NCBI RefSeq assembly: GCF_026242045.1
Contig: NZ_JAPJDO010000009.1
Location: forward strand, 124,001-188,000
DNA length: 64,000 nucleotides
From: Mycobacterium pinniadriaticum
GTDB taxonomy: Bacteria; Actinomycetota; Actinomycetes; Mycobacteriales; Mycobacteriaceae
Direction of reading: 5' to 3'
Notes under the pieces: generated by a model
What the model was told of the DNA's origin: nothing
What the model saw: the letters and a program-made list of their open reading frames with translations, nothing else
The model's database searches: none
Made by a program: the position numbers and the translations under genes
Shown: positions 28,266-36,630 of the stretch, in pieces
How positions within the stretch are numbered: the stretch's first letter is position 1
Layout: each line of letters opens with the position of its first letter

Positions 28266-29410
28266 GTGGTTGGGGCGATCCCGAAATCGATGACGCCACG
28301 GACCAATGCGCCGCCCAGCAGATCGTCGAACGCGGTGTTGATGTCGTCGAGCCGGTAGCGGGTGGTGATCATCTCGTCGAGAAGAAGTTGGCCCGAGGTG
28401 TACATGGACGCCAGCAGTGGGATCTCTGAGCGCGGATTACACGACCCGAACACTGTCCCGCACAGGGTCTTGTTCATCAGCACCAGATCCTGGATGTCCA
28501 GCTGGACGGGCAGCGGACCGGCCGGGGCCATGCCGGTCAGCACGCAGGTTCCGCCCTTGCGGGTCAGGGCCAGGGCATCCCGTAGGTCGTCGCCGGTGAT
28601 GTCGGAGGGGGCGACCACCACGCAGTCGGCCATCACGCCACGGGTCAGTTCCCGGACCAGGCCGACGGCGTCGCCGGCCGATGCCGCGGTATGCGTCGCG
28701 CCGAAGCCGGTCGACGACTTCCGTTTGTTCTCGAGTAGATCCACGGCCACGATCGTCGTCGCCCCGTTGATCCGGGCGCCCTGGACGGCGGCCGTCCCGA
28801 TTCCGCCGGCACCGATCACGACGACGGTGTCGCCGCCGCGCACCTGGCCGCGCCGGGCCGACGAGCCGTAGCCGGTCGGGACGGCGCACGCCAGCAGGGC
28901 CGCGGGCACCAGCGGAATGTCCGGATCGATCTTCACCAGCGAATCCGCCGCGACGACAGTGCGTTCGGCGAAGGCGCCGATCTTCGACGTATGTCCCAGA
29001 TCGTGGCCGTCGAGGGTGTGGTGGCGGAAGGTGCCGTCGGTCGGCATGCCCGGGATCAGCACGCCGGCGCCCTTGTCGCACAGGTACTCCATGCCCGATG
29101 CGCACCACCGGCAGCGCCCGCACACCGCGACGAACGAGGTCACCACATGGTCGCCGGGAGCCAATCCGGTGACGCCGGGCCCGACCTCGAGGACCACCCC
29201 GGAACCTTCGTGCCCGCCGATGGTCGGTGGACGCCCTCTCGGCGCGCCGGGTGGCGCCATGAAGCCGTTGCGGATGTGGTCATCGGAGTGGCAGAGCCCG
29301 GCGGCGGCCATCTGCACCAAGACCTCGCCAGCCCGCGGGGGGTCGAGATCGAATTCTTCGACGGACCACGCGCCGCCCATCTCACGAACGATGGCAGCGC
29401 GGCTCCTCAT
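28262..29410 (-). CDS. Zinc alcohol dehydrogenase, NDMA-dependent (Rxyl_3153) type
   Basis: 382 residues of MDR fold. Catalytic zinc ligands: Cys in GLCHSD, GHEG and the distal Cys; structural zinc in CGRCRWCASGMEYLC. The cofactor loop is GAGGIG. Segments DLDPPRAGEVLV, DGTFRHHTLDGHDLG and VDLLENKRK follow the Rxyl_3153 subfamily, whose NADH is not exchangeable and which is thought to pass electrons to mycofactocin. Subfamily assignment is from remembered motifs. ATG 29410 is the homologous start; the frame is open further up. First gene of a two-gene operon with the CoA-transferase. Confidence 0.87.
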   Translation of the reverse strand: MRSRAAIVREMGGAWSVEEFDLDPPRAGEVLVQMAAAGLCHSDDHIRNGFMAPPGAPRGRPPTIGGHEGSGVVLEVGPGVTGLAPGDHVVTSFVAVCGRCRWCASGMEYLCDKGAGVLIPGMPTDGTFRHHTLDGHDLGHTSKIGAFAERTVVAADSLVKIDPDIPLVPAALLACAVPTGYGSSARRGQVRGGDTVVVIGAGGIGTAAVQGARINGATTIVAVDLLENKRKSSTGFGATHTAASAGDAVGLVRELTRGVMADCVVVAPSDITGDDLRDALALTRKGGTCVLTGMAPAGPLPVQLDIQDLVLMNKTLCGTVFGSCNPRSEIPLLASMYTSGQLLLDEMITTRYRLDDINTAFDDLLGGALVRGVIDFGIAPTT

Positions 29411-29501
29411 GGCCCCGACCTTACGGGTGCGAGATATTCCCCGATTCACGGAGAGCGAAACGGGGCGCACGCCCCGGTTGGCCGGGGTTACGTTAACCCC
29501 C

Positions 29502-30428
29502 GTGGCAATCAAACTTGGACTTCAGATCCCGAACTTTTCCTACGGCAACGGTGTGGCCGAGTTGTTCCCGACGGTCATCGCGCAGGCCCAGGAGGCCGAG
29601 GCGGCCGGGTTCGACTCCGTGTTCGTGATGGATCACTTCTATCAACTGCCCGGCCTGGGGGCTCCCGAGGAGCCGATGCTGGAGGCCTACACCGCCTTGG
29701 GTGCGCTGGCGACCGCGACGCAGCGGGTGCAGCTGGGGACCCTGGTCACCGGCAACACCTACCGTAACCCGACGCTGCTGGCCAAGGCCATCACGACGCT
29801 GGATGTGGTCAGTTTGGGCCGGGCCATCCTGGGCATCGGCACCGGCTGGTTCGAGCTCGAACACGACTCACTGGGTTACGAATTCGGCACCTTCACCGAT
29901 CGATTCGACAAGCTCCACGAGGCCTTGGAGATCATCCTGCCGATGCTGAGCGGGGACCGGGTCAGCATCGACGGCAAGTACTACAAGACCACCGAGGCGT
30001 TCGCCAATCCCCGCTTCCGCGAGCACATCCCGCTGATGATCGGCGGCAGCGGGGAGAAGAAGACCATCCCGCTGGCGGCCCGCTACTTTGACCACCTCAA
30101 CATCATCGCCGGGTTCGACGAACTGCCCCGCAAGGTGCAGGTGGTCAAGGACCGCTGCGAGGAAATCGGCCGCGACCCGAGCACACTCGAGACCAGTGTG
30201 CTGGCCATCGCGCTGGTCGATGAGAACGTCACCGCCGACATGATCCCCGACGACTTCAAACAACAGGCCGTCTACGGCAGCCCGGACCAGATCGTCGAAC
30301 AGATCAAGACCAAGGTGCTCGACGCCGGTGTCGACGGGGTCATCCTGTCTGCGGCCACCCTGAACGGGTATCAGCCCGGTGGTATCACCGCGGTCGGCGA
30401 GGGGCTCAAGCCACTGCTGGGCCTCTAG
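29502..30428 (+). CDS. LLM-class F420-dependent oxidoreductase
   Basis: 308 residues of luciferase-like TIM barrel: LGLQIPNF at the N-terminus, EAAGFDSVFVMDHF, LGTLVTGNTYRNPTLLAK, LGIGTGWFELEH and MIGGSGEKKTI, the pattern of mycobacterial F420-type members. It transfers hydride between F420 and a substrate that is not known. GTG 29502 follows TACGTT (29489-29494) by seven bases, indicating an almost leaderless message. It diverges from the alcohol dehydrogenase/CoA-transferase operon; a 6-bp-arm hairpin (29461-29476) lies between them. The 191 bp after its stop show no gene. Confidence 0.88.
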   Translation: MAIKLGLQIPNFSYGNGVAELFPTVIAQAQEAEAAGFDSVFVMDHFYQLPGLGAPEEPMLEAYTALGALATATQRVQLGTLVTGNTYRNPTLLAKAITTLDVVSLGRAILGIGTGWFELEHDSLGYEFGTFTDRFDKLHEALEIILPMLSGDRVSIDGKYYKTTEAFANPRFREHIPLMIGGSGEKKTIPLAARYFDHLNIIAGFDELPRKVQVVKDRCEEIGRDPSTLETSVLAIALVDENVTADMIPDDFKQQAVYGSPDQIVEQIKTKVLDAGVDGVILSAATLNGYQPGGITAVGEGLKPLLGL

Positions 30429-30619
30429 CGGCGGGCATTGCCGAAACCGACACCAGGGCTGTAGACCTGGTCGATCCGCGACCGTCACGCAGATCAGCCA
30501 GCCCAACTCTTCGAGCCGGGGGGCTGGCGAACGGGTCATCGAGGTGGCGAAAACGCCTTCAGGGCTGTGGAATTCTCAAAGTTGCGACCCTGGTGTCGAG
30601 TTCGTGTTGTGGATGACCT

Positions 30620-32170
30620 CTAGCGCCAGCTGGGCAGCCAGATCTCCATGTTCCACGTCGCCTGTGAGATCGGCACCCCGGTGAGCACCGGATACAGCCA
30701 GGCGAAGTTGGTGATCACCAGCGCGACGTAGCAGCTCACCACGATCAGCCCGAGCGTGCGGCGTTCGGCGTTCTGGTTGGGTGCATGCAGGATGTCGCCG
30801 AGGATGAGTGCGATCGCCATGATCAGGAATGGCGCCATCGGCACCGCGTAGAAGAAGTACATCTGCCGATCGATGTCGCCGAACCAGGGCAGCAATCCGG
30901 CGCTGTAGCCGACCAGCACCACCGCGTACCGCCAGTCGCGGCGGACGAACGCCCGCCACAGCGCATAGACCAGGACGGGTACGGCCAGCCACCACATCGC
31001 GGGTGTACCGACCAGCATCACGGCCTTCACGCACGACGCCGCACCACAACCGGGCACGTTCTGGTTGTCGATCGCGTACAGCACCGGCCGCAGCGACATC
31101 GGCCAGGTCCACGGTTTGGACTCCCACGGGTGGTGGTTGCCGTTGGCGTTCGTCAACGTCGAGTGGAAGTGATACGCCTTGTAGGTGTAGTGCCACAGTG
31201 ACCGGATCGCATCCGGCGGCTGATACCACTGCCGCTCGCCGATCGACTCCCCGACCTCGTAGCGGTTGACCGCCGTCTCGGACGAAAACCAGGGCGCGTA
31301 CGAGGCGAGGTAGATCGCGAACGGAATCAGTAGAAAGACGTAGGCGGTGGGCCCCATGTCCCGGCGGATCGCCCCGAACCACGGCCGGGGAACCCGGTAG
31401 GCCCGTCGCGCCGCGATGTCGAACGCCAGCGACATCAGACTGAAGAACGCGATGTAGTACAGACCGTTCCACTTTGTCGCGAACGCCAGGCCGAGCAGCA
31501 CGCCCGCGCCGAACCGCCACCACCGCACGCCCAGCCGCGGACCCCACGGCGTCTCGGCGATGCGGCCCTCCAGTAGGGCGGTGTGCATGCGTTCGCGAAC
31601 CTGATCGCGGTCGACTATCAATGCCCCGAACGCCGCGACCACGAAAAACGTCTGGATGCCGTCGAGCAGGGCGGTGCGCGCCGCCACGAAGCTCACCCCA
31701 TCGGCGATCAGGAGCAGTCCGGCGATGGCGCCGATCAGGGTCGAGCGGCTGATCCTCCGGACGATGCGGACCACCAGAAGGACCACCAGCACGCCGAGCA
31801 CCGCGCTGGTGAACCGCCAGCCCACACCGTTGTAGCCGAACAGCGCCTCGCCGATCGCGATCATCTGTTTGCCCATCGGCGGGTGGACGACCAGGCCGAA
31901 GCCGGGGTTGTCCTCGACGCCGTAGTTGTGCAGCATCTGCCAGGCCTGCGGTGCGTAGTGCTTCTCGTCGAAGATCGGCGTGCCGGCATCGGTGGGCGAG
32001 CCGAGGTTCATCAGCCGGGTCAGCGCGGCCAGGGCGGTGACGATGGCCGTGGCCACCCAGCCCTCGATGCGGTCGACCGGACCGAAGTCGGCGATCGGCA
32101 CCAGCGGGCCGGGGCTGATGACGGGCACATGGCGCTCGTGCACGTCGAGGTCGTCGGCAGTCGTGGACAT
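30620..32170 (-). CDS. pmt: Protein O-mannosyltransferase (GT39)
   Basis: 516 residues with about 11 membrane helices, matching M. tuberculosis Pmt (Rv1002c). The first periplasmic loop has the catalytic acidic pair in FDEKHYAPQAW and the VHPPMGK motif. The enzyme transfers mannose from polyprenyl-phosphate-mannose to Ser/Thr of exported proteins during Sec export, and several proteins in this window with Ser/Thr-rich linkers would be plausible substrates. ATG 32170 is 24 bp from the divergent rsmI start. Confidence 0.94.
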   Translation of the reverse strand: MSTTADDLDVHERHVPVISPGPLVPIADFGPVDRIEGWVATAIVTALAALTRLMNLGSPTDAGTPIFDEKHYAPQAWQMLHNYGVEDNPGFGLVVHPPMGKQMIAIGEALFGYNGVGWRFTSAVLGVLVVLLVVRIVRRISRSTLIGAIAGLLLIADGVSFVAARTALLDGIQTFFVVAAFGALIVDRDQVRERMHTALLEGRIAETPWGPRLGVRWWRFGAGVLLGLAFATKWNGLYYIAFFSLMSLAFDIAARRAYRVPRPWFGAIRRDMGPTAYVFLLIPFAIYLASYAPWFSSETAVNRYEVGESIGERQWYQPPDAIRSLWHYTYKAYHFHSTLTNANGNHHPWESKPWTWPMSLRPVLYAIDNQNVPGCGAASCVKAVMLVGTPAMWWLAVPVLVYALWRAFVRRDWRYAVVLVGYSAGLLPWFGDIDRQMYFFYAVPMAPFLIMAIALILGDILHAPNQNAERRTLGLIVVSCYVALVITNFAWLYPVLTGVPISQATWNMEIWLPSWR

Positions 32171-32178
32171 CGCCTGCG

Positions 32179-32188
32179 ATCGTATTCT
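32179..32188. promoter_or_regulatory. Overlapping divergent -10 boxes for pmt and rsmI
   Basis: TATTCT (32183-32188) ends six bases before GTG 32195 and fits a leaderless rsmI message. On the minus strand TACGAT (32184-32179) stands eight bases before the pmt ATG. The two boxes share two base pairs, so polymerase binding at one excludes the other. Confidence 0.6.
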
Positions 32189-32194
32189 GTGCCG

Positions 32195-33097
32195 GTGTTG
32201 ACCCCCGAGTCGCTTCGCTCCCGCCCGCCGGAGTCTGTCGGTCGTCTGCTGCTCGGGGCCACGCCGCTGGGACAGCCGGCCGACGCCTCGAACCGGTTGG
32301 TCGACGCGCTGTCCACGGCCGATGTGGTGGCCGCCGAGGACACCCGGCGAGTGCGCACCCTGGCCCAGTCGCTTGGTGTGCGGATCGGGGGGCGGGTGAT
32401 CAGCCTGTTCGACCAGAACGAAGCGGCCCGGGTGCCCGCGCTGGTCGAGGACATCCGGGCCGGGGCCACCGTCCTGGTGGTCAGCGACGCCGGGATGCCG
32501 CTGATCAACGATCCCGGCTATCGCCTGGTGACCGCGTGTATCGACGCGGGGTTGGCGGTGTCCTGTTTGCCCGGCCCATCCGCGGTCACCACCGCACTGG
32601 CCGTCTCCGGGTTGCCGTCCGACCGGTTCTGCTTCGAGGGGTTTGCGCCGCGCAAGCAGTCCGCGCGGCGCACCTGGCTGGCCGGCTTGGCTGCCGAGCA
32701 ACGCACCTGTGTGTTCTTCGAGTCGCCACGACGACTTTCGGACTGCTTGCGCGACGCCGTCGACGAACTGGGCGGGGAACGTCGCGCGGTGGTGTGCCGG
32801 GAGCTGACCAAGGTGCATGAGGAGATCCGGCGCGGCACGCTGGCCGAACTCGCCGACTGGGCCGACGAGAAGGTGCTCGGCGAGATCACCGTCGTCCTGG
32901 CCGGTGCCGTGCCAACCGCCGACCTGCCGACCTTGGTCGCCGAGGTCGACGCCCTGGTGGCCGACGGCATGCGGGTCAAGGATGCCTGCGCTGTGGTGGT
33001 CGAGGCGCATCCGGGCGCGCCGTCGCGGCGGGAGCTCTACGAGGCGGTGCTGCGCTCGCGAGCCGGCGGGCAGGAGCGCAGCGACTCGGGGAATTGA
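32195..33097 (+). CDS. rsmI: 16S rRNA (cytidine-1402-2'-O)-methyltransferase
   Basis: 300 residues of tetrapyrrole-methylase fold, orthologous by position to Rv1003. LLLGATPLGQPAD, AAEDTRRVRTL, VVSDAGMPLINDPG, CLPGPSAVTTAL and the FFESPRRL block identify RsmI, which methylates the ribose of C1402 in the ribosomal P site. GTG 32195 is supported by a -10 box exactly six bases upstream. The first about 12 residues after the start (ESLRSRPPES) are encoded by a dispersed repeat and do not belong to the ancestral protein. The last codons run into a second copy of that repeat. Confidence 0.92.
   Translation: MLTPESLRSRPPESVGRLLLGATPLGQPADASNRLVDALSTADVVAAEDTRRVRTLAQSLGVRIGGRVISLFDQNEAARVPALVEDIRAGATVLVVSDAGMPLINDPGYRLVTACIDAGLAVSCLPGPSAVTTALAVSGLPSDRFCFEGFAPRKQSARRTWLAGLAAEQRTCVFFESPRRLSDCLRDAVDELGGERRAVVCRELTKVHEEIRRGTLAELADWADEKVLGEITVVLAGAVPTADLPTLVAEVDALVADGMRVKDACAVVVEAHPGAPSRRELYEAVLRSRAGGQERSDSGN
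32204..32231 (-). repeat. Dispersed GC-rich repeat, inverted copy in the 5' end of rsmI
   Basis: On the minus strand this 28-base stretch matches the repeat unit found at 33063 and 55725: it begins CCGGCGGGCGGGAGCG and ends AAGCGACTCGGG, with two differences from the tandem copies. It starts nine bases after the rsmI start codon and stays in frame. Confidence 0.75.
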
Positions 33098-34419
33098 TCC
33101 GGCGGGCAGGAGCGCAGCGACTCGGGGAATTGATCCGGCGGGCAGGAGCGCAGCGACGCGGGGAATTGATCCGGCGGGCAGGAGCGCAGCGACCCGGGGA
33201 TTTGACTCGAACCGTGAATCACCGCAGCCGCCTTGTGCAGACATTCCTCCCACTCCGCGGCGGGGTCGGAGTCGGCGGTGATCCCGCCGCCGACTCCGAG
33301 CACGGCCGCGCCGTCGGCGGCGAACTCGACGGTGCGGATCGCCACGTTCAGCTCGGTGCCCGCGATCGGGGAGGCCATTCCGACGGTGCCGCAGTAGATC
33401 CCGCGCCGGCGCGGCTCCCACTGTGAAAGCAGTTGACGGGCACGGCCTTTCGGCGTGCCCGTAACCGATGCGGGCGGGAATGCCGCGGCCAGCAACTCGG
33501 TGTTGGTGACCTGCGGGCGAACCTTGGCCGCCACCGTCGAGACCAGATGCCATACGCCCGGTGCGGCCCGGACGGCCAGAAGATCGGGAACGGTGACGGT
33601 CCCGGTGTCGGCGACCCGGCCCAGGTCATTGCGCACCAGGTCGACGATCATGATGTTCTCGGCGACATCCTTGGCCGATGCCAGCAGTTCTGCGGGCGCA
33701 CAGTGCAACGGCAACGTTCCCTTGATCGGGCTGGATGTGACGTCGTCGCCGGCCCGGTGGACGAACAGCTCCGGTGACAGCGAGGCCACCGCACCCCAGG
33801 TGCCGGCCAGGTAGGCCGCCCGGGCCGGGGTCGTTCTTGTCACGGCGTCGGCGAAGAACTCCAGCGACGAGCCTCGCAACGTGCCGGTGAATTGCGTGCA
33901 CACGCAGGCCTGGTACACCTCGCCGGCGCCGATCGCTGCCAGGCAGGCCAGGACACCGTCTTGGTGTCTCGCGAAATCAGGCTCTTCCCAGTCGATTTCG
34001 TATGCATCGCGCTCGGTGGGATTCGACAGCGCGTCGGCAACCCAGGCGGCGATCGGTGCCGCGGACAAGCTTTCGTGCCACCAGCAGCCGTCGCGGTCCA
34101 GGCGGAGCACACTCTCGGTCCAGCCGCCTGCCGCCTCGGGTATCCGCGGCGGCAGGCTGTCGGCGGCGGCATCGGGGTAGGACAGATAGCCGATCCACCC
34201 GCCGCCGACCGCGTCGCCGTGTCCGCCCGGCCATACGCAGAACGCCTCGCCCGGGTCGATCGCCCGGACCGACACGCTGGGTGCGATCACCGCCGCCGAG
34301 CCGAACCAGTCACCGGTCAGTGCGGCTGGGGGTTCCAGCCCGTGCCGCGCGGCGGCGCCGGCAACGGCGCGCAGCACCTCGGCGGCGGTGCCGAGATCGC
34401 CGAGCCGGTCGATGCGCAT
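33037..34419 (-). CDS. pabB: Aminodeoxychorismate synthase component I
   Basis: 460 residues. The chorismate-utilising domain covers about 130-405: QACVCTQF, SLSPELFVH, SSPIKGTLP, ENIMIVDLVRNDLG, VTGTPKGRA, YCGTVG and GGGITADSDP. The enzyme aminates chorismate toward 4-aminobenzoate for folate; the PIKGT motif marks the PabB class. The natural protein should end near IHGSSQI. The last about 50 residues are four repeats of a 12-residue unit (SLRSCPPDQFPE) created by the tandem DNA repeat, followed by read-through into the 3' end of rsmI (61 bp overlap). It corresponds to Rv1005c. Confidence 0.92.
   Translation of the reverse strand: MRIDRLGDLGTAAEVLRAVAGAAARHGLEPPAALTGDWFGSAAVIAPSVSVRAIDPGEAFCVWPGGHGDAVGGGWIGYLSYPDAAADSLPPRIPEAAGGWTESVLRLDRDGCWWHESLSAAPIAAWVADALSNPTERDAYEIDWEEPDFARHQDGVLACLAAIGAGEVYQACVCTQFTGTLRGSSLEFFADAVTRTTPARAAYLAGTWGAVASLSPELFVHRAGDDVTSSPIKGTLPLHCAPAELLASAKDVAENIMIVDLVRNDLGRVADTGTVTVPDLLAVRAAPGVWHLVSTVAAKVRPQVTNTELLAAAFPPASVTGTPKGRARQLLSQWEPRRRGIYCGTVGMASPIAGTELNVAIRTVEFAADGAAVLGVGGGITADSDPAAEWEECLHKAAAVIHGSSQIPGSLRSCPPDQFPASLRSCPPDQFPESLRSCPPDQFPESLRSCPPARERSTAS
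33063..33206 (+). repeat. Four tandem copies of a 36-bp dispersed repeat
   Basis: Units start at 33063, 33099, 33135 and 33171. Each begins CCGGCGGGCAGGAGCG, continues CAGCGACTCGGGG (CGCGG and CCCGG variants in units 3 and 4), and ends AATTGAT or a variant. There is no spacer, so it is not a CRISPR. The unit length is a multiple of three, so the pabB frame is kept; the rsmI stop codon is supplied by the TGA of the first unit. Confidence 0.9.
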
Positions 34420-34459
34420 CGCCCTAGCCTGACGCCTGGGGCCGGTCGACGCAAAGGCG

Positions 34460-35353
34460 TCAGCGGCTGATCTCCCGGCGTACGGTGACGGCGGCGAGCT
34501 TCTCCGGGTTGCGCATCGCGTAGAAGTTGGTGATCCGCCCGTCGCTCACCTCGATCATGAAGACGCTGTCGGGTTGGTCGTGGCGGTACACCACCAACGC
34601 CGGCGCACTGTTGTAGGTCGCGGCTTCCATCCGGTACTCCGGCCCGGCCTGGCGCATCAGCCCGATGATCAGCCTGGCGACCTTGACGGGTCCCAGGACC
34701 GGACGACGGGCGGCGCTGACCTTGCCGTCGCTGTCGGAGGTGAACACCACATCCGGTGCCAGCATGCCCATCAGTCCCTCCAGGTCGCCGGTGGCCGCCG
34801 CGGTCAGGAACTGTGTGGTGATCTGCTCGGAGCGGGCCGGATCGAGGGGCTCGAACCGGCGCCTTCGCGAATGCACATGCTCGCGGGCGCGATGCGCCAT
34901 CTGGCGCACCGCGGCCGCGGATTTACCTATCGCATTGGCGATTTCGTCGTGGCTGAAGCCGAATACCTCGCGCAGCACGAACACCGCCCGCTCGTCGGGC
35001 GTCAGTGTCTCGAGCACCACGAGCATCGCCATCGACACCGATTCGGCGAGCACCACGTCCGCGGCGCCGTCACGTTCGTCGAGCAGCAGTGGTTCGGGAA
35101 GCCACGGTCCGACGTAGTCCTCCCGGCGCCGGGCCTGGGTGCGCAGCGTGTTCAGCGCCTGCCGGGTGACCAGCTGGGCCAGGTAGGCCTTGGTGTCCCG
35201 TACTTCGTCCAAATCCACTGTTGCCCAACGTAAATAGCTGTCCTGCAGTACATCGTCGGCTTCGGTGGTCGAGCCGAGGATCTGGTAGGCGATGGTGAAC
35301 AGCAGCGGCCGAAGCAGCGTGAACCGCTCAGCGTGCTCGTCGGTCGTGGTCAC
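34460..35353 (-). CDS. ECF41-type RNA polymerase sigma factor with SnoaL-like C-terminal domain
   Basis: 297 residues: sigma-2 (about 10-75, ADDVLQDSYLRW), sigma-4 (about 110-165, helix-turn-helix with SHDEIANAIGKSAAAVRQ) and a fused SnoaL-like domain (about 175-297). The linker region DSDGKV and the C-terminal NPEKL correspond to the DGGGK and NPDKL motifs of group ECF41, whose members (including SigJ) are controlled by this domain rather than by an anti-sigma factor. The ATG overlaps the stop of the upstream flavoprotein gene, its expected partner and target. Confidence 0.9.
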   Translation of the reverse strand: MTTTDEHAERFTLLRPLLFTIAYQILGSTTEADDVLQDSYLRWATVDLDEVRDTKAYLAQLVTRQALNTLRTQARRREDYVGPWLPEPLLLDERDGAADVVLAESVSMAMLVVLETLTPDERAVFVLREVFGFSHDEIANAIGKSAAAVRQMAHRAREHVHSRRRRFEPLDPARSEQITTQFLTAAATGDLEGLMGMLAPDVVFTSDSDGKVSAARRPVLGPVKVARLIIGLMRQAGPEYRMEAATYNSAPALVVYRHDQPDSVFMIEVSDGRITNFYAMRNPEKLAAVTVRREISR

Positions 35354-36534
35354 GGGGTCGTCACCGACTCCGGTGCCGGTCGCTTGCCGCCGCCCTTGAG
35401 CCAGAAGTAGGACCCGGGCTTACGGGCTTCACGGCGCAGGAAGCTGATGGTGCCCTTGCAGACCGCCTCCTTGATCGTCGCCGCGGCGCGCCCGCCGATG
35501 TAGAGCGGCAGCGGGGTGTCGTCGGTGCGGGCGATCTGAACGGTCGCGCCACCCCGGCCCAGGCTGATGCACTGCCCGGTGAACGCCTGGCTGATCACGG
35601 CCGGCCGCTGCCCGGCGATGCGGGCCAACACTGTGTTGGCCGCCTGTGCGCCCAGTGGGATCGCGGCCTGGCAGCTCATCCGCAGCGGCTGATCCGACGG
35701 TGCCGCGGCATCCCCGGCCGCCACGATCCGGTTGTCGTCGACGCTGGTGAGTGTCTCGTCGGTGAGTAGCCGTCCGATCGCATCGGTGCGCAGCCCCGAG
35801 CGGGTCGCCAGGTCGGGCACCCCGAAACCGGCGGTCCAGATCGTCAGCGTGCTCGCCAGGCGCCGTCCGTCACCCAGGGTCACCTCATCGGCGGACACCG
35901 CGGTCACCATGGCCTGTGGCCCGTCGACGATCTCGACCCCGAGCTTGCGCAGCCGCTTGGCCACCGACCGGCGACCGGGAGTGCTCAGGTACGGGCCGAG
36001 CACCGGGCCGCACACCAGGGTGACGTTGCGGCCCTGCTCGGCCAGCTCGGCGGCGGTCTCGATACCGGTGGGCCCGGCGCCGACCACACACACCGGCGCG
36101 CCGTAGTGCACCTCGCTCAGCGCGGAGGTCAGCCGCTGTGCTTCTTCGAGATCGGCAATGGGATAGGCGAATTCGTCGGCGCCGGGAACGGCCGGACCAC
36201 CCGAGCCACTGCCGACGGCGTAGATCAGATAGTCGTAGGGCAGCGGCCGGCCATCCGGAAAGCCATTGAACAATTCGACCTGCCGGGCTTCGGTGTCGAT
36301 GCGGGTGGCCGCGTCGACCACCAGCTCGATGCCGTCGCCGAGGATGTCGGTGTAGGCGACGACGGCGTCGTCGGAACCGGTGATCAACTGGTGCAGCCGG
36401 ATCCGTTCGACGAATTCGGGGCGCGGGTTCACCAGGGTGATGTCCACTCCCGCGCGCAGCCGTAGGTGATTGGCCGCGATCACCCCGGCGTATCCGCCGC
36501 CGATCACCACAACCTTGGTTCGTTGCTCGGTCAT
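35350..36534 (-). CDS. NDH-2-like NAD(P)/FAD oxidoreductase, ECF41 partner
   Basis: 394 residues. Two Rossmann motifs, VVVIGGGYAGVIAANHL (FAD) and VCVVGAGPTGIETAAELAEQG (NAD(P)H), and the flavin-contact AAGDAAA identify a pyridine nucleotide-disulphide-type dehydrogenase similar to NDH-2. No active-site disulphide is seen. The C-terminus (SYFWLKGG) is hydrophilic, without an obvious membrane helix. ATG 36534 has AAAGGAGAG eight bases upstream. In ECF41 systems the adjacent oxidoreductase or carboxymuconolactone-decarboxylase-like gene is the main target of the sigma factor. Confidence 0.88.
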   Translation of the reverse strand: MTEQRTKVVVIGGGYAGVIAANHLRLRAGVDITLVNPRPEFVERIRLHQLITGSDDAVVAYTDILGDGIELVVDAATRIDTEARQVELFNGFPDGRPLPYDYLIYAVGSGSGGPAVPGADEFAYPIADLEEAQRLTSALSEVHYGAPVCVVGAGPTGIETAAELAEQGRNVTLVCGPVLGPYLSTPGRRSVAKRLRKLGVEIVDGPQAMVTAVSADEVTLGDGRRLASTLTIWTAGFGVPDLATRSGLRTDAIGRLLTDETLTSVDDNRIVAAGDAAAPSDQPLRMSCQAAIPLGAQAANTVLARIAGQRPAVISQAFTGQCISLGRGGATVQIARTDDTPLPLYIGGRAAATIKEAVCKGTISFLRREARKPGSYFWLKGGGKRPAPESVTTP

Positions 36535-36575
36535 CACATCTCTCCTTTGAGGTCGCTTGAGCGTGCTGACCTCGA

Positions 36576-36602
36576 GACACCGTGGGGCTGGTGAATGTGA
36601 CG
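36576..36602 (-). promoter_or_regulatory. Candidate ECF41-dependent promoter
   Basis: Reading the minus strand: CGTCACA (36602-36596), 16 bp, then TGTC (36579-36576). The published ECF41 promoter is TGTCACA-N16-CGTC, so each element has one mismatch and the spacing is exact. It lies 42 bp before the start of the flavoprotein gene, so the sigma factor would drive its own operon. Confidence 0.6.
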
Positions 36603-36630
36603 CTACGTGACGCAGCTCACGCTTTCTTCC

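Noticed and set aside
30429..30619. Small RNA or gene in the gap after the F420-type oxidoreductase
   Set aside because: No promoter-terminator pair, tRNA fold or frame with coding composition could be made out.
33063..33206. 36-bp repeated units as a CRISPR array
   Set aside because: The copies are directly contiguous with no spacers, and no cas gene is present in the window.
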